Shown piece by piece: positions 42,947 to 51,851 of a stretch of DNA of 64,000 nt (its first letter is position 1; every line of letters starts with the position of its first letter). Both the position numbers and the translations under genes were made by a program. The notes below the pieces were generated by a model. It did no database searches. It was given only the letters and a program-made list of their open reading frames with translations, and was not told the DNA's origin. Origin of the DNA: Porphyromonas sp. (lineage in GTDB: Bacteria > Bacteroidota > Bacteroidia > Bacteroidales > Porphyromonadaceae); assembly GCA_022772085.1 (NCBI GenBank), contig JALFBN010000010.1, forward strand, positions 62,001 to 126,000, written 5' to 3'.

Positions 42947-45079
42947 TCAGAGGAGTACTTTTCGAACGTCTCCCCCGGGTGTAGCCAATAAGATGATTGA
43001 TGGATATTGCGTTTTGTTGAGATGGTCTGAAGGAATTGTTGTATTACCGAGATAGTTGCCCTCTATGGAGTATATTCGACAAGAATATGGGGCAAGAATG
43101 ATAATACCTGTATCACTTTTCTGAATCTGTACTTCATCATAGAGACGCTCCTTTGAAACCTCGGGTATGGCTAATATGGCCTCTTTTCCGTCCAGCACCT
43201 TCCATCCTTTCTTTGTCGCAATAGTTATGTCTGCGGGGGTTAGTCTATTACCTTCAGGGATTTCATCATCTTTGGATTGAAATACTTTGATCGTGCCATC
43301 ATTATTTGCTCTTGTGGGAAGGCTCTCGAACAGATCTTTCAGAGCCTCTTCGGATAGATTGTTTTTGTAAATGATGATCCAGAAAAGTTGCGAATTTCCT
43401 TTTACATTAAGTTCCGTAAGGTGATTATATCCGAGTGATATATCTTCTAGTTTAGGGCAATGAGATAGATCTATGGAGGTTAATTCGTTGCCTAATAGGG
43501 ATAGTGATACGAGTTCTTGATTAGCTTCCAGAGATATGGATTTTAGTTGATTGTTCGCTATGTTCAGATCTTTCAAGTGGGGGAGAGCCACAAGTTCTAT
43601 TTGCTTGAAAGCGTTATCTTGGAGGTACAGCTCCTCGATCTTAGGAGTTTTGGATAAATCAATATGAGTCAATTCATTAGAGAAACAGTGAAGAACTTTA
43701 AGTTCGGGTACATCTTTGAGAATCAGCTCCGTGATTTCATTGTTCGTACACAGTAAACGTGTTACATCTTTTCCGGATATGGTTACTTGATTACCAATGA
43801 CTTGTCCATTGATTACAGTTCCCCTCTCGGATACAGCTGTCTTCATCCATTTACCATCTCCCCAGTTAATGTAAACCTCTTCGGATGGAGCTCCAATGGT
43901 TAGAGATAGTTCATTGCTCTTTGTTTTTAGCGCTATGTTCTCTGTATAGTTACCAGCCAGCTCTTCTCCTTCATAGGGAATATAGTCAGACCCTCCTCCA
44001 TAGTAGCAGGTATTCCAATTTTTTAGGTTAGCGGCTGTTACATCACTCTTCAGACACAAATTCCCATCTTGAGGTCTTGTTTCAGCAGTTGCATGTACTA
44101 CAAGGTTACCACTAGAGTATTCATTCTTTTTATCCGGGAGATTCTTGACTAATTGTATCATCTTCTCCCCTCTGATTTTATTGTTGAAGAAAACGACAGC
44201 TGTCAATTTAGAACCGGCTGTAAAAGCAATCTCCGTGATCTGATTGTTGTAACAGTAGATTCCTTCCAGTTCCGGAACATGCCCTATCATTAAGCTTTGC
44301 AATTCATTATCGTGACATGTAAGGATGCGTAGTTTAGGACTTTCTTCTCTAAAAGTTAGTGTATTGAGTTTGTTATTATTGCACAAAACGGATTCAAGCT
44401 CCTCACAAGAAGAGAGATCTAGTCGTGCAATTTCGTTTTGATTACACTCTAACTTTTGTAGCTTAGGACATTTGTTCAGATCAAGAGTTTCTAAGTTGTT
44501 TGAATAGCAACTAAGGAGTTCCAGTGATGGATTATCAGATAAATTCAAGTTAGAAATCGTGTTATTGTAACACTGTACAACCCTTAAGGCAGGGGCTTTA
44601 GAGAGATCCAATGCTGTAAGTTTATTATTGTTGCACCAAAGCGTATGTAGCTTGGGGCAATGTGCTAAATCTATCGAGGTCAGTCCGTTTCCCAAGCAGT
44701 AAAGTTCCGTGAGTTCAGGGCAATTTGTGAGAGAGAGGGTTTGAATGCCCATACTATTGCATCGCAAGAAAGTAATATCACCTCGTATGGTGAGTGTCTG
44801 TGAAGTCAGTGTATACTCCACCGATGGGAATCCTCCAATTTTAGGAGGCTCCTGCACCCCCTCTATGGTTATATCCCCCTTGGCCTGAATGCCCAGGCGT
44901 ATCTTATCCCCCACATTCTTCGTTGTTGTTAGAGTCAGGCTACCGGAACCCACAGCAGGAGGTGTTTGGGCAAAAAGCCTGTATCCGCTTAGATTTAGAC
45001 TGACGATAACCACAATAAAAGTGCCGAATAGTACTTTCGTGAACATTGCGCCCGTTACTTGTGTAATCTTTGTTCTCAT
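42947..45079 (-). CDS. secreted leucine-rich-repeat protein with T9SS-like C-terminal domain
   Basis: A 710-residue exported protein. After a signal peptide (MFTKVLFGTFIVVIVSLNLS...AQT from the internal Met; ATG 45079 or 45046) come two blocks, each a short beta-domain followed by about 21-residue LRRs of the form LxxLxCxxNxLxxLDLSxCP (LTELYCLGNGLTSIDLAHCP, KLQKLECNQNEIARLDLSSC). The C-terminal 75 residues (YSCRIYSIEGNYLGNTTIPS and a final GGDVRKVLL) resemble a type A T9SS sorting domain, so it is probably secreted and attached to the surface. A likely adhesin or host-interaction protein, by inference. Confidence 0.8.
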   Translation of the reverse strand: MRTKITQVTGAMFTKVLFGTFIVVIVSLNLSGYRLFAQTPPAVGSGSLTLTTTKNVGDKIRLGIQAKGDITIEGVQEPPKIGGFPSVEYTLTSQTLTIRGDITFLRCNSMGIQTLSLTNCPELTELYCLGNGLTSIDLAHCPKLHTLWCNNNKLTALDLSKAPALRVVQCYNNTISNLNLSDNPSLELLSCYSNNLETLDLNKCPKLQKLECNQNEIARLDLSSCEELESVLCNNNKLNTLTFREESPKLRILTCHDNELQSLMIGHVPELEGIYCYNNQITEIAFTAGSKLTAVVFFNNKIRGEKMIQLVKNLPDKKNEYSSGNLVVHATAETRPQDGNLCLKSDVTAANLKNWNTCYYGGGSDYIPYEGEELAGNYTENIALKTKSNELSLTIGAPSEEVYINWGDGKWMKTAVSERGTVINGQVIGNQVTISGKDVTRLLCTNNEITELILKDVPELKVLHCFSNELTHIDLSKTPKIEELYLQDNAFKQIELVALPHLKDLNIANNQLKSISLEANQELVSLSLLGNELTSIDLSHCPKLEDISLGYNHLTELNVKGNSQLFWIIIYKNNLSEEALKDLFESLPTRANNDGTIKVFQSKDDEIPEGNRLTPADITIATKKGWKVLDGKEAILAIPEVSKERLYDEVQIQKSDTGIIILAPYSCRIYSIEGNYLGNTTIPSDHLNKTQYPSIILLATPGGDVRKVLL

Positions 45080-45388
45080 TTTTTTTTTGCGTTGTTTAGT
45101 CTTGTATAAATCAATATCATATCCTCTCTTTGAGCGAAAGTTAGTGATAAAAAGTGATTCATAACAGATTCTTTCTGTGAAACAGAGTGTGTATTATACG
45201 CTTCAGAGATATTGCCATTATTTTAGCTACTTTCCTTCTTAGAGGATACTCCAGTTTTATTTGATCTCAACTCACACAATCTCTAATCGGCTCAAAATAT
45301 CTACCTTTGTGGGAGATGTAGCGTGAAGTGTGTGCTCTCTGTGAGGGGGACACTTGTAAAACGCATAGGTGCATAAATTATATAGCAT
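45080..45388. other. divergent intergenic region, with promoter for the DUF4494 gene
   Basis: 309 bases. A perfect + strand -7 box TACCTTTG lies at 45302-45309, about 80 bases before the ATG at 45389, with no clear -33. On the minus strand a looser TAACTTTCG near 45,137 may serve the LRR gene. No ORF, RNA gene or repeat was recognised in the remainder. Confidence 0.45.
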
Positions 45389-45826
45389 ATGAATAATTGG
45401 TACGAATGTTCCGTTCGTTATGAAAAATTGGCCGATACAGGGCTTTCTAAGAAATCATCAGAGAGCTATTTGGTTGATGCCATGTCTGTTACAGAGGCAG
45501 AGGCTCGTTTGACTGAAGAGATTACGCCCTTTTCGTCCACGGGAGAGATCGTTATCAGCACTATAAAAAGAGCCAAAATTGCTGAGTTGTTCCTCAATGA
45601 CAAAGAGGAGGATGACAAATATTACCGTTGCAAGGTACTTTTTATTGTATTGGACGAAAAGAATGGAGTGGAAAAGAAGACTCCCGTTACGATGATCGTT
45701 AAGTCCGATTCGCTGGCTCATGCTGTGGCAGTGATTGAAGAGGAGATGTCTCATACAACCAATGACTATGCCATAGCCTCTGTTGTAGAAACCAATATAG
45801 TGGATGTCTTTACACTAAAGTACTGA
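45389..45826 (+). CDS. DUF4494 domain protein
   Basis: A 145-residue cytosolic protein of the Bacteroidetes DUF4494 family (NNWYECSVRYEKLADTGLSK, then SYLVDAMSVTEAEARLTEEI). It looks like two related alpha/beta halves: WYECSVRYE and YYRCKVLFI open them, and VTEAEARLTEEI and LAHAVAVIEEEM occupy the same place in each. The function is unknown. It lies 23 bases before the yggS-like gene, which suggests co-transcription. Confidence 0.85.
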   Translation: MNNWYECSVRYEKLADTGLSKKSSESYLVDAMSVTEAEARLTEEITPFSSTGEIVISTIKRAKIAELFLNDKEEDDKYYRCKVLFIVLDEKNGVEKKTPVTMIVKSDSLAHAVAVIEEEMSHTTNDYAIASVVETNIVDVFTLKY

Positions 45827-45849
45827 TTGGGGGCGAGAGGATTGTACGT

Positions 45850-46533
45850 ATGTCAACAATTCAAGAGAGACTGGATCATATCCGTCGGCAGATTCCAGAT
45901 GGAGTTACGTTGGTAGTGGTGTCTAAGTATCACTCTGTGGAGGAAATTCAGCAGGCTTATGATGCGGGAGTCCGTGATTTTGGAGAAAATCGGGTGCAGG
46001 AGTTGGTCAGCAAAGTGGATCAACTCCCCAAGGATATCCGTTGGCATCTGATTGGCTCCCTGCAACGAAATAAGGTAAAGTATATTGCTCCTTTTGTTAC
46101 GTCGATCCAAAGTGTCGATTCCCTTGCTTTGTACCAAGAGGTAGAGCGTCGGGCTACTCAACAAAATAGAGAGATTGACTGTTTGATAGAGGTATTTGTC
46201 GCACAGGAGGAGACCAAGAGTGGGCTCCCTTATGACGAGGTAGAGGCTTTCTTCGCTATGTTACGAGAGATGCAAGCTCAAGGAGGAAGTCTCATCCGGT
46301 TAAGAGGTCTCATGGGTATGGCTACGCATACGGATTGCCGAGAGACAGTGCGTGCCGAGTTCGCTAAGCTTCGTACCCTATTCCAACGTCTTAAGGAGGG
46401 CGTGATGCACGATGTTGAGTACTTCGATACGCTCTCCATGGGAATGAGTGAAGACTGGTCGCTTGCCGTGGAAGAGGGGAGTACGATGATCCGTGTGGGT
46501 ACAGCCATTATGGGGCCTCGATCTTATACCTAA
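45850..46533 (+). CDS. YggS/PLPBP family pyridoxal-phosphate homeostasis protein
   Basis: A 227-residue PLP-binding TIM-barrel protein that buffers pyridoxal phosphate and affects amino-acid balance; it has no established catalytic activity. Family marks are VVVSKYHSVEEIQQAYDAGV with the PLP lysine, FGENRVQELVSK, WHLIGSLQRNKVKYI and LSMGMSEDWSLAVEEGSTMI. Length is normal. Confidence 0.93.
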   Translation: MSTIQERLDHIRRQIPDGVTLVVVSKYHSVEEIQQAYDAGVRDFGENRVQELVSKVDQLPKDIRWHLIGSLQRNKVKYIAPFVTSIQSVDSLALYQEVERRATQQNREIDCLIEVFVAQEETKSGLPYDEVEAFFAMLREMQAQGGSLIRLRGLMGMATHTDCRETVRAEFAKLRTLFQRLKEGVMHDVEYFDTLSMGMSEDWSLAVEEGSTMIRVGTAIMGPRSYT

Positions 46534-46585
46534 GGGTTGAGTAACTAATTCAGGTGAATGTAAAGTAAAAGAAAGAGACGAAGAT

Positions 46586-47563
46586 ATGTTGGATTTAACT
46601 TCAAACTATGCAGGAATTGCCCTGCGCAACCCTATTGTGGTAGCTAGTTCTGGATTGACGAATAGTGTCCAGAAAATCGAAAAGTTGGCAGCTGCCGGAG
46701 CCGGAGCCGTTGTCTTGAAATCGCTTTTTGAAGAGCAGATTGATGCTCTCTCTCATTCGATGACAACCGATTCTGATTATCCCGAAGCTGCTGATTACAT
46801 TTCGGGCTATGTCAAAGCTAATGAAATAGAAAAATATCTTGACTTTGTTCGCGAAGTAAAGAAGCGTGTTAATATCCCCGTTATAGCGAGTGTGAACTGT
46901 TACAAAGCTGGAGACTGGACTAGCTATGCACAGCAGATCGCGAGCACAGGTGTTGATGCTTTGGAGGTAAATATTATGCGCCTCGAGGGTAAGGTAACAG
47001 CTGATGCAACTCAGTTGGTTAATGATTACGTTGCTATCGTAAAGGGGGTTGTGGCTTCTGTGAAGATCCCTGTTCAAGTAAAATTGGCGAAAACATTCTC
47101 TTGCATTCCTGCTCTTGTAGATAAACTCCGTCTTGTGGGAGCTGCAGGTGTTACGCTTTTCAATCGTTCATATCAAATGGATATTGATATTGAAAATGAG
47201 CGTATGTCCGGGGGAGAGGTGTTCACTTCTGCTGCAGATATCTCAGATACACTTCGCTACACGGGGCTTATTGCAGGTCAGATTGCCGGCTTTCCTATTT
47301 CGGCCTCTACGGGGATCCATTCTGCCGAGGGTGTTATCAAGGCTATCATGGCAGGAGCCTCTTCGGTGCAAATGTGTTCTGCTATTTATAAGCATGGTGC
47401 ACCATACATTCAAAGGGTCTTGGAGGATCTCAATGCGTGGATGGAGCGTAAGCAATATAAGGCCGTAAGTGAGTTTCGTGGTAAACTTAAGGCTGATCAG
47501 AGTGCCGATGCAACGCAATACACGCGTATGCAGTTCATGAAATATTTTATGGCTCACGAGTAA
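46586..47563 (+). CDS. dihydroorotate dehydrogenase-like flavoprotein
   Basis: A 325-residue FMN TIM-barrel of the DHOD superfamily (LDLTSNYAGIALRNPIVVAS, VIASVNCYKAGDW, VQVKLAKTFSCIPALVDKLR, SASTGIHSAEGVIKAIMAGA). It differs from true PyrD and belongs to the group usually labelled dihydroorotate dehydrogenase-like; the substrate is unclear and could be another dihydropyrimidine. It starts 52 bases after the yggS-like gene. Confidence 0.82.
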   Translation: MLDLTSNYAGIALRNPIVVASSGLTNSVQKIEKLAAAGAGAVVLKSLFEEQIDALSHSMTTDSDYPEAADYISGYVKANEIEKYLDFVREVKKRVNIPVIASVNCYKAGDWTSYAQQIASTGVDALEVNIMRLEGKVTADATQLVNDYVAIVKGVVASVKIPVQVKLAKTFSCIPALVDKLRLVGAAGVTLFNRSYQMDIDIENERMSGGEVFTSAADISDTLRYTGLIAGQIAGFPISASTGIHSAEGVIKAIMAGASSVQMCSAIYKHGAPYIQRVLEDLNAWMERKQYKAVSEFRGKLKADQSADATQYTRMQFMKYFMAHE

Positions 47564-47648
47564 TTCATTACTCCGTTAGAGTACGAAAAGAGAGGGGAGA
47601 GGGTATTTTTATGGGAATGAGATTTTTCTCTCCCGGCTCTTATCCCGT

Positions 47649-47676
47649 GGGGGAGGCGAGTATCCCCCTCCCTTTT
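47649..47676 (+). terminator. terminator after the DHOD-like gene
   Basis: GGGAGG (47651-47656) pairs with CCTCCC (47667-47672) and TTTT follows. An additional GGGGAGAG/CTCTCCC pairing lies just upstream (about 47,596-47,634). Together they probably end the DUF4494-yggS-DHOD run. Confidence 0.55.
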
Positions 47677-47728
47677 ATCAAAGAGGATATTGTTGTTCCT
47701 CCAAAATAAAGATCTCAAAGAGAAGCGT

Positions 47729-48700
47729 ATGAACAAACACTATTTTTGCCGGCTTGTCCTATTAGGGGCATTTTCTTCAGCCGTGCTAACCTCTTTTGCC
47801 GGTTGTCAGAGTAGTCAAAAACAAAAGACTTCTGGGGAGAAAACGACTACCTCTGTTGTTGATTCGATGGAGATAGCCCCTGCTTTCCCCTCCCCAAAGA
47901 TCCCAATGACAATTCAAAATGTGGATGATCGTGCGATCTATTTTGTAGATCACTTTTGGGATGAATGTAACTTTGATGATCCTAATTTGTTGAAGCGTAC
48001 TGCTTCACTAGAGCAGTCTGTAGCTAACTTTTTGGGTATTGCTTGTCGCTTGCCTGTTGATCAAGTAAAGGCTGCTTTCATCCGTCCGCTGGAGGCTTCA
48101 CAAGGGGAGCTGTTTGCGTTCTTTATTGATACATATGAGAAGTATCTTTTTGAACCCAATTCTCCTTTTTTTAACGAGGAATACTATTTCCCTATCGTAG
48201 AGTGGATTGCCCATTCCCCCAAGGCCTCTCTTGCTCAAATGGAGCGGGCTAAGTATCGCTTGCAGATCATGGGGCGTAATCGGGTAGGGCATCCTGCGGA
48301 GCAATTTACCTTTACACAACCATCCGGAGAGGTCGGTAGACTCAGCGACATGCGTGGGAAGAAGACAATGTTATTCTTTTACACTCCTGGGTGTCATAAT
48401 TGCGCTCAGGTTCTAGCAGAGCTACAAGAAGATTCATTTTTTCAAAGCCTGATTGAGGCGAAGCAAATAAATGTTCTGTTTGTAGATGCAGAGACGGATG
48501 TGGACGAGTGGATGCGTACAATTGAAGAACTTCCTCCCTTTGGTGTGAAGGGATTTAATAGTGATGGTCGGGTGGTTAATGTACCGCTTTACGATCTCAA
48601 AGCAAGTCCTACGATCTATCTATTAGATGCCAAAGGAGTCGTCCTCCTCAAAGATGCTAACTTGGATCAGATTCGCAAGTCCTTGGCTCTTTCTGAATAG
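47729..48700 (+). CDS. DUF5106 / thioredoxin-like lipoprotein
   Basis: A 323-residue probable lipoprotein (signal with lipobox LTSFAGC). Residues about 60-180 match the DUF5106 pattern (IQNVDDRAIYFVDHFWDECN). Residues about 190-323 form a TlpA-like thioredoxin domain with the redox pair CHNC in FYTPGCHNCAQVLAEL and the cis-Pro segment KASPTIYLLD. It is expected in the periplasm as a thiol-disulfide oxidoreductase. ATG 47729 begins the signal peptide. Promoter boxes for the next genes follow it. Confidence 0.82.
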   Translation: MNKHYFCRLVLLGAFSSAVLTSFAGCQSSQKQKTSGEKTTTSVVDSMEIAPAFPSPKIPMTIQNVDDRAIYFVDHFWDECNFDDPNLLKRTASLEQSVANFLGIACRLPVDQVKAAFIRPLEASQGELFAFFIDTYEKYLFEPNSPFFNEEYYFPIVEWIAHSPKASLAQMERAKYRLQIMGRNRVGHPAEQFTFTQPSGEVGRLSDMRGKKTMLFFYTPGCHNCAQVLAELQEDSFFQSLIEAKQINVLFVDAETDVDEWMRTIEELPPFGVKGFNSDGRVVNVPLYDLKASPTIYLLDAKGVVLLKDANLDQIRKSLALSE

Positions 48701-48739
48701 GAGTTACCCTAGGCAATGCTATTATTGATGAGAATATAG

Positions 48740-48747
48740 TACCTTTG
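48740..48747 (+). promoter_or_regulatory. upstream -7 box of the OmpA pair
   Basis: TACCTTTG is a perfect -7 box 186 bases before the first OmpA gene. No TTG lies at the right distance, so this may be a secondary promoter. A better one follows at 48,836. Confidence 0.35.
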
Positions 48748-48835
48748 CCCTAGGAATAGCGATTCTAACCCATTGCAGACGGAAAAGATTAGTTCGCAGA
48801 TAGCCTCTAGAGAGTACGGATGTATTCGGCCTTTA

Positions 48836-48865
48836 TTGTCTATATCGAATTTAACCTTACCTTTG
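48836..48865 (+). promoter_or_regulatory. consensus promoter of the OmpA pair
   Basis: TTG (48836-48838), a 19-base spacer and TACCTTTG (48858-48865) match the Bacteroidetes consensus. The leader to the ATG at 48933 is about 60 bases and AT-rich, fitting strong expression of an abundant outer-membrane protein. Confidence 0.75.
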
Positions 48866-48932
48866 CGCAACTTATAAGAATATTTGTTGATAGAAGAACT
48901 AAGAAAACGCTAACAATTTGAATAGTAAAATT

Positions 48933-50150
48933 ATGAAGGTAAAGTACTTATTGCTCTCTCTTATGGGAGCTATGGCACTCTCAGCTAGTGCCCAGACTAC
49001 GGCACCAGAAGATCAAAACCAGCTTCCTGCTCGCAAGACAGCTTTTGATCGTTCTGCGGGTCATTGGTTTATCACCTTGCAGGGCGGTGTTAGTGCACAA
49101 TTTCTAGAGGGAAATCAGGCACAGGATTTCGTGAAGCGTCTTCACGTTATGCCAACACTCTCCATTGGTAAGTGGCATAACCCCTATTTTGCAACTCGTT
49201 TGCAACTTATGGCAGGTCCTACGCCTACGTATTATAAGACGGCTGCTAATGATGTTGTCACGCTTAATACTGCGATGGCTGGTGCTCATTTCGATTTTAT
49301 GTTTGATGTAGTGAACTACTACTCAAAGTACAATGCTAAGCGCGTGTTCCACCTCATTCCTTTCGCTGGGGTTGGTTACAACTTTAAGTACTATAATGAC
49401 TTCAAAGACTTCGGTAGCTACTTCTCTACGAGTCAGCCCTATCGTCACTCTTTGGCTGCTAACATTGGTGCTCAGATGTCTTTCCGTTTAGGTAAGCGTG
49501 TGGACTTCGTTCTCGAGGCTCAAGCTGTGTACAATAACCTCAATATCGTTAAGAAGGACTTTGACTACAAGGATGCTAGTGCAGCCTATATGCCAAAGGG
49601 TGCTAATCCTGATGGATACCCTTACAATGGTCTTCTCGGTGTAGTTACTGCCGGTCTTAACTTCAACCTTGGTAAGGTAGAGTGGGAGGTTATTACCCCT
49701 ATGGATATGGATCTTATCAACGATCTTAATGGTCAAATCAACAGTCTTCGCGCAGAAAATGCAGAACTCGCTAAGCGTCCTGTTTCTTGCCCCGAATGCC
49801 CTGAAGTAGTTGCTCCCGAAACTAAGGTCGTAGCCGGTCTCAGCGAAAAGGCTCTTACTTTCAAGTTTGACTCTGACAAGCTTACCCCCAACCAAGAAAT
49901 CGTTCTTTACGAAATTGCCAAGTTTGTAAAGGATAACAACCAAGCTATCTCTGTAATTGGTTACGCTGATGTCACGGGTAATGCAGACTACAACCTCGCA
50001 CTCTCTGAACGTCGTGCTAAGGCTGTTGCTGAAATTCTTATGTCTGAGTATGGTGTTCCTTCTGACAAGATCAATGTAGAATGGCAGGGTGAAACTGAGC
50101 AGTTCGATACTCGTGCTTGGAACCGCGTAGTTATCGTTCGCTCTAAGTAA
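48933..50150 (+). CDS. OmpA-like outer-membrane protein 1 (Pgm7/Pgm6-type)
   Basis: A 405-residue outer-membrane protein: signal peptide (MKVKYLLLSLMGAMALSASA), N-terminal beta-barrel (about 25-260), a short helical linker with LRAENAELAKRPVSCPECPE, and an OmpA-type peptidoglycan-binding domain (FKFDSDKLTPNQEIVLYEIA, YADVTGNADYNLALSERRAK). In Porphyromonas gingivalis such paired proteins form disulfide-linked trimers that stabilise the envelope; the CPEC cysteines here could do the same. The second gene follows after 35 bases. Confidence 0.88.
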   Translation: MKVKYLLLSLMGAMALSASAQTTAPEDQNQLPARKTAFDRSAGHWFITLQGGVSAQFLEGNQAQDFVKRLHVMPTLSIGKWHNPYFATRLQLMAGPTPTYYKTAANDVVTLNTAMAGAHFDFMFDVVNYYSKYNAKRVFHLIPFAGVGYNFKYYNDFKDFGSYFSTSQPYRHSLAANIGAQMSFRLGKRVDFVLEAQAVYNNLNIVKKDFDYKDASAAYMPKGANPDGYPYNGLLGVVTAGLNFNLGKVEWEVITPMDMDLINDLNGQINSLRAENAELAKRPVSCPECPEVVAPETKVVAGLSEKALTFKFDSDKLTPNQEIVLYEIAKFVKDNNQAISVIGYADVTGNADYNLALSERRAKAVAEILMSEYGVPSDKINVEWQGETEQFDTRAWNRVVIVRSK

Positions 50151-50185
50151 TAGAAACACTAACCATAAAAATAGAAGATTTAGAT

Positions 50186-51385
50186 ATGAAAGCTAAAGTA
50201 TTAATGCTCGCCCTTATGGGTAGCTTCGCACTTTCTTTTGGTGCTCAAGCTCAGCAGGAAGTAGCAACTCCCAATACATCCGGTCACAAGACGATTTTTA
50301 ATCGCGACAAAGGTTGTGATCATTGGTTCCTTGAAGTGCAAGGTGGTGTAGGTCTCCTTCCTTTCGGAGAAGCTAACAACAAGGCTGCTCTCATGGATCG
50401 TATTTACCCCGTTGTCCAACTTGGTGTAGGTAAGTGGTATGAACCCTGGTTCGCTACTCGTGTACAAGTCGAGGGATGGAATATGAAGGGTTTTGCTCTT
50501 GATGCAGCCGGTGCTAATCATGCTTATAATAACCTTTTCGGTGCTGCTCACATGGACTTTATGTTCGACGTGGTTAATTACTTTGCTAAATACAACGCTA
50601 AGCGTGTGTTCCACTTCGTGCCTTACGTAGGTCTTGGTGCTGGTTATAAGCATCACTCCACTGTTGGTGCTGGTTTCACAGATCCCTTCACAGGTAAGGC
50701 TGTTGATGGTGCAACAAAGAATGACTTCGGAGGCGTTGTTGATGCTGGTGTTATCTTCAAGTTCCGTCTAGGTCGTCGTGTAGATCTTAACCTCGAAGCT
50801 CAAATGTTGGCAACGAAGACTAACATGATTGGTACTTCTTGGAAGAGTCAAGGTGCTGATATCATGGCTTTTGCTACTGCGGGTCTTGGGTTCAACTTGG
50901 GTAAACCTGAATGGGATGTTCTCATTCCTATGGATTGGGCTCTCGTTAATGATCTCAATGGTCAAATCAATAACCTTCGTGCAGAAAATGCAGAACTCGC
51001 TAAGCGTCCTGCTTCTTGCCCCGAGTGCCCCGAACCTACCGTAGATGGTGGTGAGGTAGTTAAGACTGTTGTAAACAACGTTGTTTACTTCCGCCTCGGT
51101 AGTGCTAAGGTTGATCAAAACCAGTATATCAACATCTACAATACAGCTAAGTATGCTCTCGAAAATAATAGCAAGATCTATGTGGTAGGTTATGCTGACG
51201 AAGCTACTGGTTCTGCAGACTTCAATATGGCCCTCTCTGAACGTCGTGCTAAGGCTGTTGCTAAGATTCTTGCTGAAAAGTATGGTGTTGCTGAAGATAT
51301 GATTGAAGTTGACTTCAAGGGTTCTACCGTACAGCCCTACGAAACCAACGAGTGGAATCGTATCGTTATCATGACTGCTGAATAA
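50186..51385 (+). CDS. OmpA-like outer-membrane protein 2 (Pgm6/Pgm7-type)
   Basis: A 399-residue paralogue of the preceding gene with the same order: signal peptide (MKAKVLMLALMGSFALSFGA), beta-barrel, linker NLRAENAELAKRPASCPECP and OmpA domain (YFRLGSAKVDQNQYINIYNT, ADFNMALSERRAKAVAKILA). The linker and the LSERRAKAV segment are nearly identical to gene 1 even at the DNA level, while the barrels diverge. It is probably co-transcribed with gene 1 and assembles with it in the outer membrane. Confidence 0.88.
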   Translation: MKAKVLMLALMGSFALSFGAQAQQEVATPNTSGHKTIFNRDKGCDHWFLEVQGGVGLLPFGEANNKAALMDRIYPVVQLGVGKWYEPWFATRVQVEGWNMKGFALDAAGANHAYNNLFGAAHMDFMFDVVNYFAKYNAKRVFHFVPYVGLGAGYKHHSTVGAGFTDPFTGKAVDGATKNDFGGVVDAGVIFKFRLGRRVDLNLEAQMLATKTNMIGTSWKSQGADIMAFATAGLGFNLGKPEWDVLIPMDWALVNDLNGQINNLRAENAELAKRPASCPECPEPTVDGGEVVKTVVNNVVYFRLGSAKVDQNQYINIYNTAKYALENNSKIYVVGYADEATGSADFNMALSERRAKAVAKILAEKYGVAEDMIEVDFKGSTVQPYETNEWNRIVIMTAE

Positions 51386-51426
51386 TTAGTAGATCGAGAA
51401 TAAGACTCTGAAAGAGTCAATCCTTT

Positions 51427-51463
51427 AGGGAGATGTCTGATATGGGCATCTCCCTTTCTTTTT
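51427..51463 (+). terminator. strong terminator of the OmpA operon
   Basis: AGGGAGATG (51427-51435) pairs perfectly with CATCTCCCT (51447-51455) and is followed by TTCTTTTTAAT. A small GACTCT/AGAGTC hairpin lies just before it (51404-51418). Confidence 0.85.
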
Positions 51464-51851
51464 AATCTTGGTAGGGAATACTGACCATATCTTGTCCATG
51501 AAAATAAGGGAATCCTTGTTTCCCTAGAAATCAAATAGACAGTCTCTTGCTGGAAACTCAACGGAAGATGATCTCCGTAATGTTTGATAGATTTTGTTGT
51601 GACTAGATCTCTGATGATCTCTTTGATGTAGCAAGATCAGCGAAATGAGCAAAAAGTTCTATCTTTGCAACGAGTAAAAAGAAGAAAGAATGCCTAAAAT
51701 ATAAGAGATAAAAGGGCCGATTCTTTTTTCGATTGATAAATGGGGATGATTGATAATGGTGCTCTGATACTATCCTAGAGTAGAGTGAGTAAGGGAATCC
51801 ATTAGATCATTCCAGTTTCATGTTGGAGAATAATTTAAATAGGCAATCATT
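51464..51851 (+). other. intergenic region and promoter before the GTPase cluster
   Basis: A 388-base non-coding stretch. A perfect -7 box TATCTTTG at 51660-51667, with no convincing -33, would give the cluster a leader of about 180 bases. A GGGAA/TTCCC inverted repeat lies near 51,515. No small ORF or RNA gene was recognised. Confidence 0.45.

Noticed and set aside
46601-47077. 158-codon open frame antisense to the DHOD-like gene
   Set aside because: The DHOD-like frame is clearly coding; the opposite frame has no recognisable features.
49488-50159. 223-codon open frame antisense to the first OmpA gene
   Set aside because: It is the shadow of a strongly codon-biased gene; the OmpA frame has signal peptide and domain motifs.
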